DNA of 33,624 bases from Actinomycetes bacterium. GTDB taxonomy: Bacteria; Actinomycetota; Actinomycetes; Mycobacteriales; Mycobacteriaceae. Of this stretch, positions 17,553 to 25,145 are shown piece by piece. Made by a program: the position numbers and the translations under genes. The first letter of the stretch is position 1. Each line of letters opens with the position of its first letter. The notes beneath the pieces were generated by a model. The model saw nothing but the letters and a program-made list of their open reading frames with translations, searched no databases and had not been told where the DNA came from. The stretch covers positions 1 through 33,624 of the forward strand of contig JAKOYE010000215.1 of assembly GCA_029780675.1 (NCBI GenBank), given 5' to 3'.

Positions 17553-17576
17553 CGCCACGCTCAGCCGCCCGCCGAT
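17553..17576 (-). repeat. 24-bp direct repeat, copy A
   Basis: This sequence matches 20232–20255 in the same orientation with one mismatch (23/24); the shared uninterrupted core is gctcagccgcccgccgat. Copy A lies in the non-coding gap after the lipoprotein gene. Read on the minus strand, a short frame ending ASAGG-stop is visible here, echoing the ESAGG-stop end of sulfatase 2 at copy B. Confidence 0.7.
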
Positions 17577-17606
17577 GCCCCGGCCGTGCCAGGGCGCGCG
17601 TCGACG

Positions 17607-18425
17607 CTATCGCGCCACATTCAGCGAGGTCGAGGGATTGAGGTCGCCGCGGGGGTCTTGCAGGATCCCTTCGGCGGCACTCACCCGGCTGGCCGGCGAC
17701 TCGGTGTCAAGACACAGCCGCTCGTAGTTGTCGTTGTCGCCGACGTCGCCCAGAGCGATCGGCGTCACCGCGCCGGTCTTCGTGGTCACCGAGTACATCT
17801 CGCGGTGGTTCTCCGGCGTCTGCCCCGGTCCGGGAACGACCCCACCGGACCAGACCACCTCGACGATCTGGCGCGTTCCCTCCGGGCAGCCGCCCTCGCG
17901 GCCGCCGGCGGGGTAACCCATGGCCAGCACGATCGACGGTCCGGCCTCAAGCGGAGTGACGTCGACGGTCAGACCGCGGCCGTCCGCGCCGCCTTCGAGG
18001 GGAAGGTGGCCGGTGACCGCAACCTGGACCGGGGGATCGTCGAGGGGATCGCCGAAGTCTCCGACGAGTAGGACCGTGTGCCGCTCGCCGGGCCCGTCGG
18101 CCGGCCGCAGGCTGGCGCAGACCGGCGTCTTCTGTTGCCCGGAGCGGGTCACGACCGTGAACGCCGCCGCATCGACCCGCGCGCCCCTAATGCCGCTGCC
18201 GGCCACCCGCCGGGAGAAGGTCACCGGCAGTCCGTCCTTGCCCGGCGCCTCGGGGCAGATGGCGATGGACTGGGCAGGCAGCGAATCGTCCAGGCCGAAG
18301 AAGGCGCTCACCAGGTGTGGGGGCTGCTGGTCCAGTGCGGTGGGCGGCGGCGGGCTCGCGGTGCAGCCCGTGAGGGCACCGGCGAGGGCCAGCGCTGCGG
18401 CCTTCGCGCTGACCGAACTATCCAT
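17607..18425 (-). CDS. Predicted lipoprotein of unknown function
   Basis: 272 residues. A short N-terminal signal (SAKAAALALAGALTGC) ends in a lipobox, L18-T19-G20-C21, so Cys21 would be acylated and the protein tethered outside the membrane. A Pro-rich linker (TASPPPPTALDQQPPH) follows. The rest is soluble and β-rich, with four Cys (in AICPEAP, VCASL, GGCPEG and RLCLD) that could form two disulfides. I recognise no family. Its ATG overlaps the end of the FGE gene by 8 bp, so it is the last gene of the sulfatase 2–HAD–FGE–lipoprotein transcript. This suggests a surface function tied to sulfate-ester metabolism, but nothing in the protein shows it. Confidence 0.82.
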   Translation of the reverse strand: MDSSVSAKAAALALAGALTGCTASPPPPTALDQQPPHLVSAFFGLDDSLPAQSIAICPEAPGKDGLPVTFSRRVAGSGIRGARVDAAAFTVVTRSGQQKTPVCASLRPADGPGERHTVLLVGDFGDPLDDPPVQVAVTGHLPLEGGADGRGLTVDVTPLEAGPSIVLAMGYPAGGREGGCPEGTRQIVEVVWSGGVVPGPGQTPENHREMYSVTTKTGAVTPIALGDVGDNDNYERLCLDTESPASRVSAAEGILQDPRGDLNPSTSLNVAR

Positions 18426-19308
18426 CCAAGGACCGCTTGACGCATCGAAAGCCGATGTGGCTCATACCGGTATCGATCATCTGGGGCCGCCGGGCCGCGG
18501 GCCGGTAGCGCAGGCAGTAGGTGTCCGCACACAGAAATGAGCCGCCCTTGATGACCTTTCGCGGAACCGTGAACTGCGGCTGCGCGGGGTCGTAGCTGCC
18601 GGCCTCACAACACGGGTCGCCCGCACGGGTGTCGCCGTACCAGTCGGCGGTCCACTCCCAGACGTTGCCCGCCATGTCGAACAGGCCGTAGGAGTTTGGC
18701 GGATAGCTCCCGACTGGACTGGTCCGTCCGTAGCCCCGGTCGGGCCGCCAGGGAAATTCGCCGTGCCAGTAGTTGGCCAGCCGCTGGCCGGGCTGCTCCG
18801 GTTCGTCACCCCAGGTGAAGATCGCCTGATCGAGTCCACCGCGGGCGGCGGTCTCCCACTCCGCTTCGGTGGGCAGGGCGAGGCCGGCCCATGCCGCGTA
18901 GGCCTCGGCGTCCTCGTAGGCGACGTGGACGACGGGGTGCTCGGCGCGCTGGGAGATCGACGACAGCGGTCCTACCGGCCGCCGCCACGAGGCGCCCGGC
19001 GTCCAGGTCCACCATTGGCTGAGGTGGCGCAGATCGACCGGTCCGCTGGTGCGGTGGAACACCATCGACCCCGGTTGCAGATTCTCCGCCGGGGCATCGG
19101 GAAAGTCCGCGGGGTCGAGCGGGCGCTCGGCGACGGTGACATATCCGGTGGCATCGACGAACCGGGCGAAGTCGGCATTGGTCACCGGGTGTGCCTGGAT
19201 CCGGAACCCTTCGACGGCGACCCGTCGGACCGGCGCTTCCTCCGGGTAGTGCCGATCGGATCCCAGCGCCGCCGTCTGCGCGGGGATCGGTACCAGGTCA
19301 GCCGTCAC
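18418..19308 (-). CDS. Formylglycine-generating enzyme (sulfatase-modifying factor)
   Basis: This 296-residue cytosolic enzyme converts the sulfatase active-site cysteine to Cα-formylglycine using O2 and copper. The FGE fold is clear: VEGFRIQAHPVTNADFARFV near the N-terminus, PVVHVAYEDAEAYAAWAG, PTEAEWETAARGG, then YGLFDMAGNVWEWTADWY. The active-site pair is C260 and C265 in GGSFLCADTYCLRYRPAARR. That pair separates true FGE from EgtB and other relatives. Length matches mycobacterial FGE (Rv0712 type, about 299). GTG 19308 overlaps the HAD stop (GTGA), and its own end overlaps the lipoprotein start. Lying between two sulfatase genes, it very likely matures both. Confidence 0.94.
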   Translation of the reverse strand: MTADLVPIPAQTAALGSDRHYPEEAPVRRVAVEGFRIQAHPVTNADFARFVDATGYVTVAERPLDPADFPDAPAENLQPGSMVFHRTSGPVDLRHLSQWWTWTPGASWRRPVGPLSSISQRAEHPVVHVAYEDAEAYAAWAGLALPTEAEWETAARGGLDQAIFTWGDEPEQPGQRLANYWHGEFPWRPDRGYGRTSPVGSYPPNSYGLFDMAGNVWEWTADWYGDTRAGDPCCEAGSYDPAQPQFTVPRKVIKGGSFLCADTYCLRYRPAARRPQMIDTGMSHIGFRCVKRSLDG

Positions 19309-20237
19309 TCAGGGGATCCCCGGTCCGCCGGGAAGACGGTGGCCCACTCGTCGCGCATACTCGCCACCGCCCAGCCCGACTCCGCGGCCAGATCCAGGGC
19401 GCGTTCGGCCCCTGCGGTGTAGCCGAATTCGCGGGTTTCGTCGTCGTGGTGTACCAGCATGCTCATCGACGCACCGGGTGTGGCGTCGGTGAACTGCAGC
19501 ATCTCGATGTCGCCGTTGGAGTTGCCCGCCGCGAAGATCGGCCGCCTACCGGTGCGTCCCCAGATACGCACCGCCTTGACCGGGCCGTCGTTGAGGAACT
19601 CCGGGCGCGCCGTGGTCACCAGGTGGCCGTCGGCGAAGTCCAGTCCGACTGAACTGCCGATCACCCGTTCCGGCGGTATGCCGTACATCTGGATCGTCAC
19701 CGGCCGCATGAAGTCCCGGCCACCGCCGGAGGCGATATAGGTGGTGAACCCGTGCGCTTCCAGGTAGCGCAGCAACTCCACCATCGGCGTGTAACCGCAT
19801 GCGGTGTAGGCGCGGTCCAGGCTCGGGTGCCGGGCTTCGTCGAAGAATGCCCGCACCTGCGACGCGTGCTGCTCGACCGTCAGGCCCTGGTAGGCCGACA
19901 GGATGCCACCCATCAGGACCTTCAGCATGGAGTCGTCGCCGTCGTAGTGCTGGGTGACCGCGTCGGCGAACCACCCGAGGTCCCCGGACGCAGCCGCGGC
20001 GTAGGGCTGCTGGTCCCCCAGTGACGGGTCGGCGGCGGCCTGGTCAGCCAGCCGTCGCACCAGGAAGTCCAGTTGGACGTAGGCCGGCTTCTCCACCCAC
20101 AGCGTGCCGTCGTTGTCGAAGACCGCGATCCGGGCTTCGGGCTCAACGTAATCCGCGCCCGGCGTCGACACCCGCGCGACGAAGTCGACGATCGCCGACT
20201 TCGTCGGCCCGTCGTGCCAGGAGCTCAAATCCGCCAA
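19305..20237 (-). CDS. HAD-superfamily phosphatase in the sulfatase operon
   Basis: 310 residues. Motif I is AVFDNDGTLW, with D41 as nucleophile and D43 as acid/base. Motif II is in YIASGGGRDFMRP. The late motif is AAGNSNGDIEML, with Asp binding Mg2+. A helical cap region lies between motifs I and II. This FDNDGT subgroup is usually annotated as phosphoserine-phosphatase-like or nonspecific phosphatase. There is no signal peptide, so it acts in the cytosol. TTG 20237 is chosen because it lies 2 nt after the sulfatase 2 stop; the frame is open further upstream but inside the sulfatase. The substrate is unknown. A product of sulfatase action that is also phosphorylated, or PAP-type nucleotide turnover, are guesses only. 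Confidence 0.85.
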   Translation of the reverse strand: MADLSSWHDGPTKSAIVDFVARVSTPGADYVEPEARIAVFDNDGTLWVEKPAYVQLDFLVRRLADQAAADPSLGDQQPYAAAASGDLGWFADAVTQHYDGDDSMLKVLMGGILSAYQGLTVEQHASQVRAFFDEARHPSLDRAYTACGYTPMVELLRYLEAHGFTTYIASGGGRDFMRPVTIQMYGIPPERVIGSSVGLDFADGHLVTTARPEFLNDGPVKAVRIWGRTGRRPIFAAGNSNGDIEMLQFTDATPGASMSMLVHHDDETREFGYTAGAERALDLAAESGWAVASMRDEWATVFPADRGSPE

Positions 20238-20255
20238 GCTCAGCCGCCCGCCGAT
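20232..20255 (-). repeat. 24-bp direct repeat, copy B
   Basis: This is the partner of 17553–17576 (23/24 identical, same orientation). Copy B spans the stop codon of sulfatase 2 and the TTG start of the HAD gene. The two copies enclose HAD, FGE and lipoprotein genes almost exactly, 2.68 kb apart. Confidence 0.7.
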
Positions 20256-21784
20256 TCCATGGCCTTCTTCATCTTCTCCACCGCCGCGGTGATGGTGAAC
20301 GACGCCGGCTCGGCACGCGGCGGGAACTCCTTGAACGTGTCCAGGAAACGCAGCACCAACGCGTTGCCGTAAAGAATGATGAAGACCCGCTCCAGGACCC
20401 AGTCCCAATAGGTGTTCGACGTGATGTCGGCACGCTCGAAGGGATCGGTGCGCAGATTGAACAGCTTCGGTGTCCGCAGTTCGGTGAACGGCTCGAACCA
20501 GATCTGCAGCGTGCCCTGGCAGCGCTGCTCGAGGAACACCAGCTTCCAGTTCTCGTACCTGATCCCGAGGACGTCGCAGTCGTCGGAGAAGTAGATCAGC
20601 CCGCGGCGGGGACTCTCGTCCTCGGCGCCGGTCAGATACGGCAGCAGGTTGTAGCCGTCGATGTGCACGTGGTAGGTCTTCGAGTCGATCGTATGACCCT
20701 GCTTGAGCTTGTCGACGATGGCTGGCTCGCCGGCGGCGGCCAGGAACGTCGGCAGCCAATCATGATGCTGCACAATCTCGTTGGAGACGACACCGGCCGG
20801 GATCCGTCCGGGCCAGCGGATCATCTCCGGAACCCGGAAGGCGCCCTCCCAGCCGGTGTTCTTCTCACTTCGGAACGGCGTGGTGGCGCCGTCTGGCCAG
20901 CTGTTGGCATGCGGGCCGTTGTCGGTGGAGTACATGACGATGGTGTCCTCGGCGATGCCGAGTTCGTCGAGGCAGTCCAGCAGCTGCCCGACATTCCGGT
21001 CGTGGTCGATCATCGTGTCGTGGTACTCGGACTGCCAGCGGCCTGCCTGCCCGACGCTCTCCGGCTTGGTGTGGGTGCGAAAGTGCATGTGCGTCATGTT
21101 CATCCACACGAAGAACGGCGTCTCCGAATCGACCTGGCGCTTGATGAAGTCGATACACGCGTCGGTGGTCTCGTCGTCGATGGTCTCCATCCGCTTGCGG
21201 GTCAGCGGTCCGGTGTCCTCGATACGCTGCTTGCCGGCCGGTCCGAACCTCTCGTCGACCTCGTCGGAGACCTCCTCGGTCGCCCAGGAGTGGATGACGC
21301 CGCGCGGCATCAGTTGCCTGCGCAGCAGCGGCGCCTCCTCCTCGGTCGGATAGTCCGGGTTCTCCGGTTCCTCCTCGGCGTTGAGGTGATAGAGGTTGCC
21401 GAAGAACTCGTCGAATCCGTGCGCGGTGGGCAGGTGCTTGTTCAGGTCCCCGAGGTGGTTCTTGCCGAACTGTCCGGTGGCGTAGCCCAGCGGTTTGAGC
21501 AGTTCGGCGATCGTCGGGTCCTCCGCGGACAGGCCCATGTCGACGCCGGGCATGCCGACCTTGCTCAATCCGGTGCGGTACACGCTTTGTCCGGTGATGA
21601 ACGACGACCGGCCCGCGGTGCAACTCTGCTCACCGTAGGAGTCGGTGAACCGCATGCCCTCCTTGGCAACGCGGTCGATATTGGGGGTGCGGTAGCCCAT
21701 CAGGCCGTCGCTGTAGCAACTCAGGTTGGTGATGCCGATGTCATCGCCCCAGATCACCAGGATGTTCGGCTTGCCTTCGGGCAT
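20240..21784 (-). CDS. Type I arylsulfatase with C-T-A-G-R motif
   Basis: This 514-residue sulfatase opens NILVIWGDDIG (D14, D15 bind Ca2+). The formylglycine motif is SCTAGRSSFITGQ with C55 and R59. Ala replaces the usual Pro, a variant found in other bacterial sulfatases that are still FGE substrates. GKNHLGD near 108 and STDNGPHANSWPDG near 285 complete the metal/sulfate site, and KNTGWEGAFRVP follows. There is no signal peptide. The C-terminus ends KKAMESAGG. ATG 21784 has GAGGGG upstream. It is the first gene of the operon that continues with HAD, FGE and lipoprotein. Substrate unknown; it is clearly a different subfamily from sulfatase 1 (shorter, no C-terminal β-sandwich). Confidence 0.93.
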   Translation of the reverse strand: MPEGKPNILVIWGDDIGITNLSCYSDGLMGYRTPNIDRVAKEGMRFTDSYGEQSCTAGRSSFITGQSVYRTGLSKVGMPGVDMGLSAEDPTIAELLKPLGYATGQFGKNHLGDLNKHLPTAHGFDEFFGNLYHLNAEEEPENPDYPTEEEAPLLRRQLMPRGVIHSWATEEVSDEVDERFGPAGKQRIEDTGPLTRKRMETIDDETTDACIDFIKRQVDSETPFFVWMNMTHMHFRTHTKPESVGQAGRWQSEYHDTMIDHDRNVGQLLDCLDELGIAEDTIVMYSTDNGPHANSWPDGATTPFRSEKNTGWEGAFRVPEMIRWPGRIPAGVVSNEIVQHHDWLPTFLAAAGEPAIVDKLKQGHTIDSKTYHVHIDGYNLLPYLTGAEDESPRRGLIYFSDDCDVLGIRYENWKLVFLEQRCQGTLQIWFEPFTELRTPKLFNLRTDPFERADITSNTYWDWVLERVFIILYGNALVLRFLDTFKEFPPRAEPASFTITAAVEKMKKAMESAGG

Positions 21785-21830
21785 CGACGGCCCCTCGCTT
21801 CCCGCGATTGGTGTGGCATGTCTTCACCGA

Positions 21831-21836
21831 ACTCTA
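21831..21836 (-). promoter_or_regulatory. Candidate -10 of the sulfatase 2 operon
   Basis: On the minus strand TAGAGT fits TANNNT, 47 bp before ATG 21784, in the 124-bp gap after the SulP gene. No convincing -35 is seen. Given the operon content, sulfur regulation would be expected, but I see no recognisable operator. Confidence 0.22.
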
Positions 21837-21908
21837 GGCGACGCCGGCAAAGCGGTCTACGGTCTCGAACGCCCCTATTCGTCCGCGTCATCGGATCGCG
21901 CTGGACGG

Positions 21909-23426
21909 TCAGTGATCGGCGCCGAACTGTCCGGAGAGCCGATCATGACGCTCGGCGGAATCCTGATTCAGTCCGACGATTTCAGCGCATTTGCCCTTCG
22001 CGCGGTACTTCGTCGTGACGGCATCGAGTGCGGCGACGGTCGAGGCGTCCCAGATATGGGCGCCGGCCAGGTCGATGACCACTGTCGATGGATCGCCGAG
22101 GTAGTCGAACTGGTAAACCAGGTCGTTGCTGGAGGCGAAGAACAACTCCCCGCTGACGAAGTAGACGACCCGGTCGGACTCCTCGATCCTCTGCACGGTC
22201 ACCATGTGCGAGACCCTGCGGGCGAAGAGCACCATCGCGGTCAGCGATCCGACGATCACCCCGGCGGCCAGGTTGTGGCTGACGACGGTCACCACGACGG
22301 TCGCCGCCATCACCGTGGTCTCGCTGCGCGGCATTCGCCGCAGGGTGGCCGGTGCGATGCTGTGCCAGTCCATGGTGGCGAACGACACCATGATCATCAC
22401 CGCCACCAGGGCGGCCATCGGAATCAGCCCGACGATGTCACCGAGTCCGACCACCAGGACAAGCAGGAACACGCCGGCCAGGAAGGTCGAGATTCGGGTA
22501 CGCGCGCCGGACACCGTGACGTTGATCATGGTCTGGCCGATCATCGCGCAACCGCCCATGCCGCCGAAGAACCCCGTCACCACATTCGCCACCCCCTGGC
22601 CCCAGCCCTCCCGGGTCTTGTCGGAGTGGGTATCGGTGATGTCGTCGACGAGTTTGGCGGTCATCAGCGATTCGAGCAAACCCACCAGTGCCATGGCCAA
22701 CGCATACGGGGCGATGATCGACAACGTCGCGAGGGTCAACGGAACATGGGGAAAGAACAGGCTCGGCGGGCTCGAGGGCAGCTCACCCTGGTCTGCGACC
22801 GTGGGCACATCCACACCGAAGACCACCGCGACGGCCGTCAGGACGAGGATGGCGACCAGCGGAGCCGGCACCGCGGTGGTGAGCTTCGGCAACAGCACCA
22901 TGATCAGTAGACCGACCCCGACGAACGGGTCGACCAACCCGGGAACGCCGAGCAGATGCGACATCTGGGACATGAAGATCAGCACGGCCAGCGCGTTGAC
23001 GAAGCCCACCATCACGCTGCGCGGGATGAACCGCATCAGCCGTGCGACACCGAGCAGGCTCAACGCAATCTGCAACACCCCGGCCAGGATCACCGTCGCG
23101 ATGAAGTAGTCCACCCCGTGCTCACGCACCAGTGGTGCGATCACCAGTGCGACGGCTCCGGTCGCCGCCGAGATCATCGCCGGACGTCCACCGACGAAGG
23201 CGATCGTCACCGCCATCGTGAACGACGCGAACAGACCCACCCGCGGATCCACACCGGCGATGATTGAGAACGAAATCGCCTCGGGGATAAGGGCCAGCGC
23301 GACGACCAGCCCGGCCAGCACTTCGGTTCGAAGGCGCCGCGGCGACCGCAGCGCCGCCCACACCGATGTGCTGGGGTCACCGGCCTCCCGAATGGCGGGG
23401 CCGGCGGAATCCGCACGTGTGGTCAC
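21909..23426 (-). CDS. SulP-family anion transporter with STAS domain
   Basis: A 505-residue inner-membrane carrier. [20 protein letters not shown] is the SulP signature in the first helix pair. Helices continue to about residue 385, including [17 protein letters not shown] and [15 protein letters not shown]. The C-terminal 110 residues are a cytosolic STAS domain with [20 protein letters not shown]. SulP proteins move sulfate or bicarbonate, usually with Na+ or H+; sequence does not settle which. GTG 23426 is preferred, with GGAG just upstream and a normal-length N-terminus; ATG 23471 is an in-frame alternative. It is upstream of, and in the same direction as, the sulfatase 2 operon, which favours sulfate as substrate, though a 124-bp gap separates them. 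Confidence 0.9.
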   Translation of the reverse strand: MTTRADSAGPAIREAGDPSTSVWAALRSPRRLRTEVLAGLVVALALIPEAISFSIIAGVDPRVGLFASFTMAVTIAFVGGRPAMISAATGAVALVIAPLVREHGVDYFIATVILAGVLQIALSLLGVARLMRFIPRSVMVGFVNALAVLIFMSQMSHLLGVPGLVDPFVGVGLLIMVLLPKLTTAVPAPLVAILVLTAVAVVFGVDVPTVADQGELPSSPPSLFFPHVPLTLATLSIIAPYALAMALVGLLESLMTAKLVDDITDTHSDKTREGWGQGVANVVTGFFGGMGGCAMIGQTMINVTVSGARTRISTFLAGVFLLVLVVGLGDIVGLIPMAALVAVMIMVSFATMDWHSIAPATLRRMPRSETTVMAATVVVTVVSHNLAAGVIVGSLTAMVLFARRVSHMVTVQRIEESDRVVYFVSGELFFASSNDLVYQFDYLGDPSTVVIDLAGAHIWDASTVAALDAVTTKYRAKGKCAEIVGLNQDSAERHDRLSGQFGADH

Positions 23427-23791
23427 AGCACTCCGTTCAGGTGGCGCCACGACGGAGCCTGATGGGGACATCCGCCGGAATCGAATGGGGCAGGTGCGCA
23501 ACGCGTTCCATCGGTGAGGGCGCGGGCGATACCGCGCCACACCCTACCCTCGGTACCGAGCGCTAGCGGCAGCCCGCAGGCGCACCCCCAGCGCTCAGAC
23601 CCGCAGGGTTGGCGTCAACGCGGCGCCGAGGATGTCAGCGTCACGGGTGGCTATGGTGAGGGCGCAGCGGGCCGCCTTCGGACACCTGATCGGAGCGCTC
23701 AGCAACCAGAGCAATGACTGGGTGTCGCGGTCCGTGCCCATACGAGGTATGTCGAATCTGCAGCACCGGCGAGTACGGACGGGGAACAAGA
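23427..23791. other. Gene-poor stretch between SulP start and the ssrA terminator
   Basis: I see no convincing gene here. Short frames exist on both strands: 23595–23789 minus (64 codons, ending ALTPTLRV) and 23632 onward plus, which runs into the tmRNA. Neither has a recognisable domain or a ribosome-binding site. The SulP promoter must lie in the part next to 23426, but no clear -10/-35 pair is visible. Confidence 0.4.
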
Positions 23792-23818
23792 CAGGCCAGG
23801 GCTTTAGGCCCTGGCCTG
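23792..23818 (-). terminator. Intrinsic terminator of ssrA
   Basis: CAGGCCAGGGC (23792–23802) and GCCCTGGCCTG (23808–23818) form a perfect 11-bp stem with a 5-nt loop. It starts 13 nt beyond the tmRNA 3' end on the minus strand and is followed by TCTTGTT. This is the strongest hairpin in the window. Confidence 0.85.
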
Positions 23819-23830
23819 CTGTTATTCCAG

Positions 23831-24196
23831 TGGAGCTGCCGGGAATCGAACCCGGGTCCTACGGCATTCCCTCAAGACTTCTCCGTGCGCAGTTCGCTAG
23901 GTCTCTACTTGGATCTCCCGGTCACGCGAACAAGCCGAGATGACGATCCCAGTCGCTGTGGATTGTCCCGTTCAGTCCCGCGACCGGACTGAGCGGTGGA
24001 TCCCTCTAGCTGATGCCAGGGTCCGGGCCGAGGGCCTTCCCGGTCTGACAGACACACCGTCGCTTAGGCAGCGAGGGCGTAGTCGCGCTGATTGGAATCG
24101 GCGCTTAATTGGTTGCAACGACGCTTACGGTGGTCTCTTGCCTGCACCGGCACGCTTCCCTTGATTCGATGCGCGAAGTCGAAACCGTTCAGCCCC
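23831..24196 (-). ncRNA. ssrA: tmRNA (transfer-messenger RNA)
   Basis: This 366-nt RNA rescues stalled ribosomes together with SmpB. Its 5' end GGGGCTGAACGG and 3' end GGTTCGATTCCCGGCAGC plus CTCCA form the alanine-tRNA-like acceptor and TΨC arm, including the G·U pair used by alanyl-tRNA synthetase. The terminal CCA is not fully encoded (the genome has CTG) and would be added enzymatically. The tag reading frame starts at the resume GCC (24102) and encodes ADSNQRDYALAA followed by TAA at 24066–24064. Length and sequence follow M. tuberculosis ssr (about 368 nt). It lies downstream of a gene on the same strand but has its own terminator. Confidence 0.97.
24064..24102 (-). other. tmRNA proteolysis-tag reading frame
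   Basis: Twelve sense codons plus TAA encode ADSNQRDYALAA. The C-terminal YALAA is the protease recognition end. M. tuberculosis has His where this tag has Asn at position 4 (from memory). Confidence 0.95.
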
Positions 24197-24203
24197 TCGC
24201 ATC

Positions 24204-24224
24204 CTGGTCGATGGCTTCGACCAG
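24204..24224 (-). promoter_or_regulatory. Hairpin in the pre-tmRNA 5' leader
   Basis: CTGGTCGA (24204–24211) and TCGACCAG (24217–24224) form a perfect 8-bp stem with a 5-nt loop, ending 7 nt upstream of the mature tmRNA 5' end. It may guide RNase P processing of the precursor, or terminate read-through from the preceding gene. A clear ssrA promoter was not identified in 24197–24276. Confidence 0.4.
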
Positions 24225-24276
24225 ATCTCTCATGGTACGCACCTATAACGACAAACTCCACGCCGTTTAATCCCGC

Positions 24277-25122
24277 TCAGATGACGAAGGCAAGATTCTC
24301 CACGATCCGCTGGCCGGCCTCGGTGTCGCCGCCGTAGTCGACGGCCTGCGGCAGGTCGCTGATCAGCGGACGGCCGCCGGCCAGCCGGGTGAATTGCAGT
24401 CCGTCCATCGTGACGACGACGGTGGGCTCGGCGCCCCCGAAGTCTTCGACCACCGCGGCCCGGCCGTCCACCGCCACCCGAATCTCCCGGGCCACCGGCC
24501 CGGTCAGTCGCAGGAGCACCCGGGATCCCTCCGGCGCACGGCCCTTCTTCCCCACCACGAAACCCATGCCGGAGGCCAGTTCGTCGAGTGCCAGGCGGGT
24601 GTCCGGGCCGTTCAGATCATCAGGTCCGGCCGTGCGACCCACCGCGTCGCGGATGTCATGCTCGTGGACCCAGCAGTCGAAGATGCGCACCCGCATGAAC
24701 CGCCCGTAGCTGTCAGGCCCGACGGGGGTGAACGTGACGGTGTTCCACTCGTCGGCGGACATCGCCGACAGCGCAGCCTTACGCCGGGTGGTGATCTCGC
24801 GGAACTTGGCCATCATCGAGTCCGGCGACTCCGGACGGAGATGCTCCACCCAGGCCTCGTTCAGCGCCCCGATGTCGTTGTGGACGTAATCCGGACGCGG
24901 GCCGTCGGATTCCGGAGTGGGTGTCCCGGACAGCAGCGCCTCGGTGCCGACGATGTGAGCGACGACGTCATGCACCGTCCAACCCGGAAGCGACGTGGGC
25001 TTCTCCCACTGCTCCTCGTTCAGACCGGACAGCAGGGCCTCGAGGGCATCCCAGGAGGCGAACAGGCCGGTGAGGATGTCATTCTTGTCCAGGACGGTGC
25101 GAGGACGCTGGTCTGCAGACAT
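24277..25122 (-). CDS. Maleylpyruvate isomerase/DinB-fold mycothiol-dependent-type enzyme
   Basis: This 281-residue cytosolic protein has an N-terminal DinB/MDMPI four-helix domain: WDALEALLSGLNEEQW, then PGWTVHDVVAHIVGTEALL with the first metal-type His, and RIFDCWVHEHDIRDAVGR with the other His residues. This His triad normally holds a divalent metal that activates mycothiol. A C-terminal sterol-carrier-like α/β domain (about residues 180–281) follows. It corresponds to Rv3099c in position and length. The mRNA is probably leaderless: TAGCAT (25135–25130) lies exactly 7 nt before ATG 25122. The actual substrate is unknown. Confidence 0.88.
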   Translation of the reverse strand: MSADQRPRTVLDKNDILTGLFASWDALEALLSGLNEEQWEKPTSLPGWTVHDVVAHIVGTEALLSGTPTPESDGPRPDYVHNDIGALNEAWVEHLRPESPDSMMAKFREITTRRKAALSAMSADEWNTVTFTPVGPDSYGRFMRVRIFDCWVHEHDIRDAVGRTAGPDDLNGPDTRLALDELASGMGFVVGKKGRAPEGSRVLLRLTGPVAREIRVAVDGRAAVVEDFGGAEPTVVVTMDGLQFTRLAGGRPLISDLPQAVDYGGDTEAGQRIVENLAFVI

Positions 25123-25129
25123 ATCGGCG

Positions 25130-25135
25130 ATGCTA
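25130..25135 (-). promoter_or_regulatory. -10 element for a leaderless transcript (MDMPI-type gene)
   Basis: On the minus strand TAGCAT is followed by 7 nt and then ATG 25122. This is the TANNNT–N7–ATG pattern of mycobacterial leaderless promoters, and it lies in the 23-bp gap after smpB. Confidence 0.55.
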
Positions 25136-25145
25136 GCCCGAGTCG

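Noticed and set aside
18418..19308. EgtB (ergothioneine synthesis), which shares the FGE fold
   Set aside because: The C260/C265 pair and the position between two sulfatase genes fit a true formylglycine-generating enzyme, and the N-terminal DinB domain of EgtB is absent.
20021..22018. 665-codon plus-strand frame across HAD and sulfatase 2
   Set aside because: It crosses the junction of two clearly real minus-strand genes and shows no recognisable protein features.
23595..23789. 64-codon minus-strand frame ending ALTIATRDADILGAALTPTLRV-like sequence, vaguely like the tail of a PIN-domain toxin
   Set aside because: No catalytic Asp residues, no partner antitoxin, no ribosome-binding site; similarity is too weak to call even a remnant.
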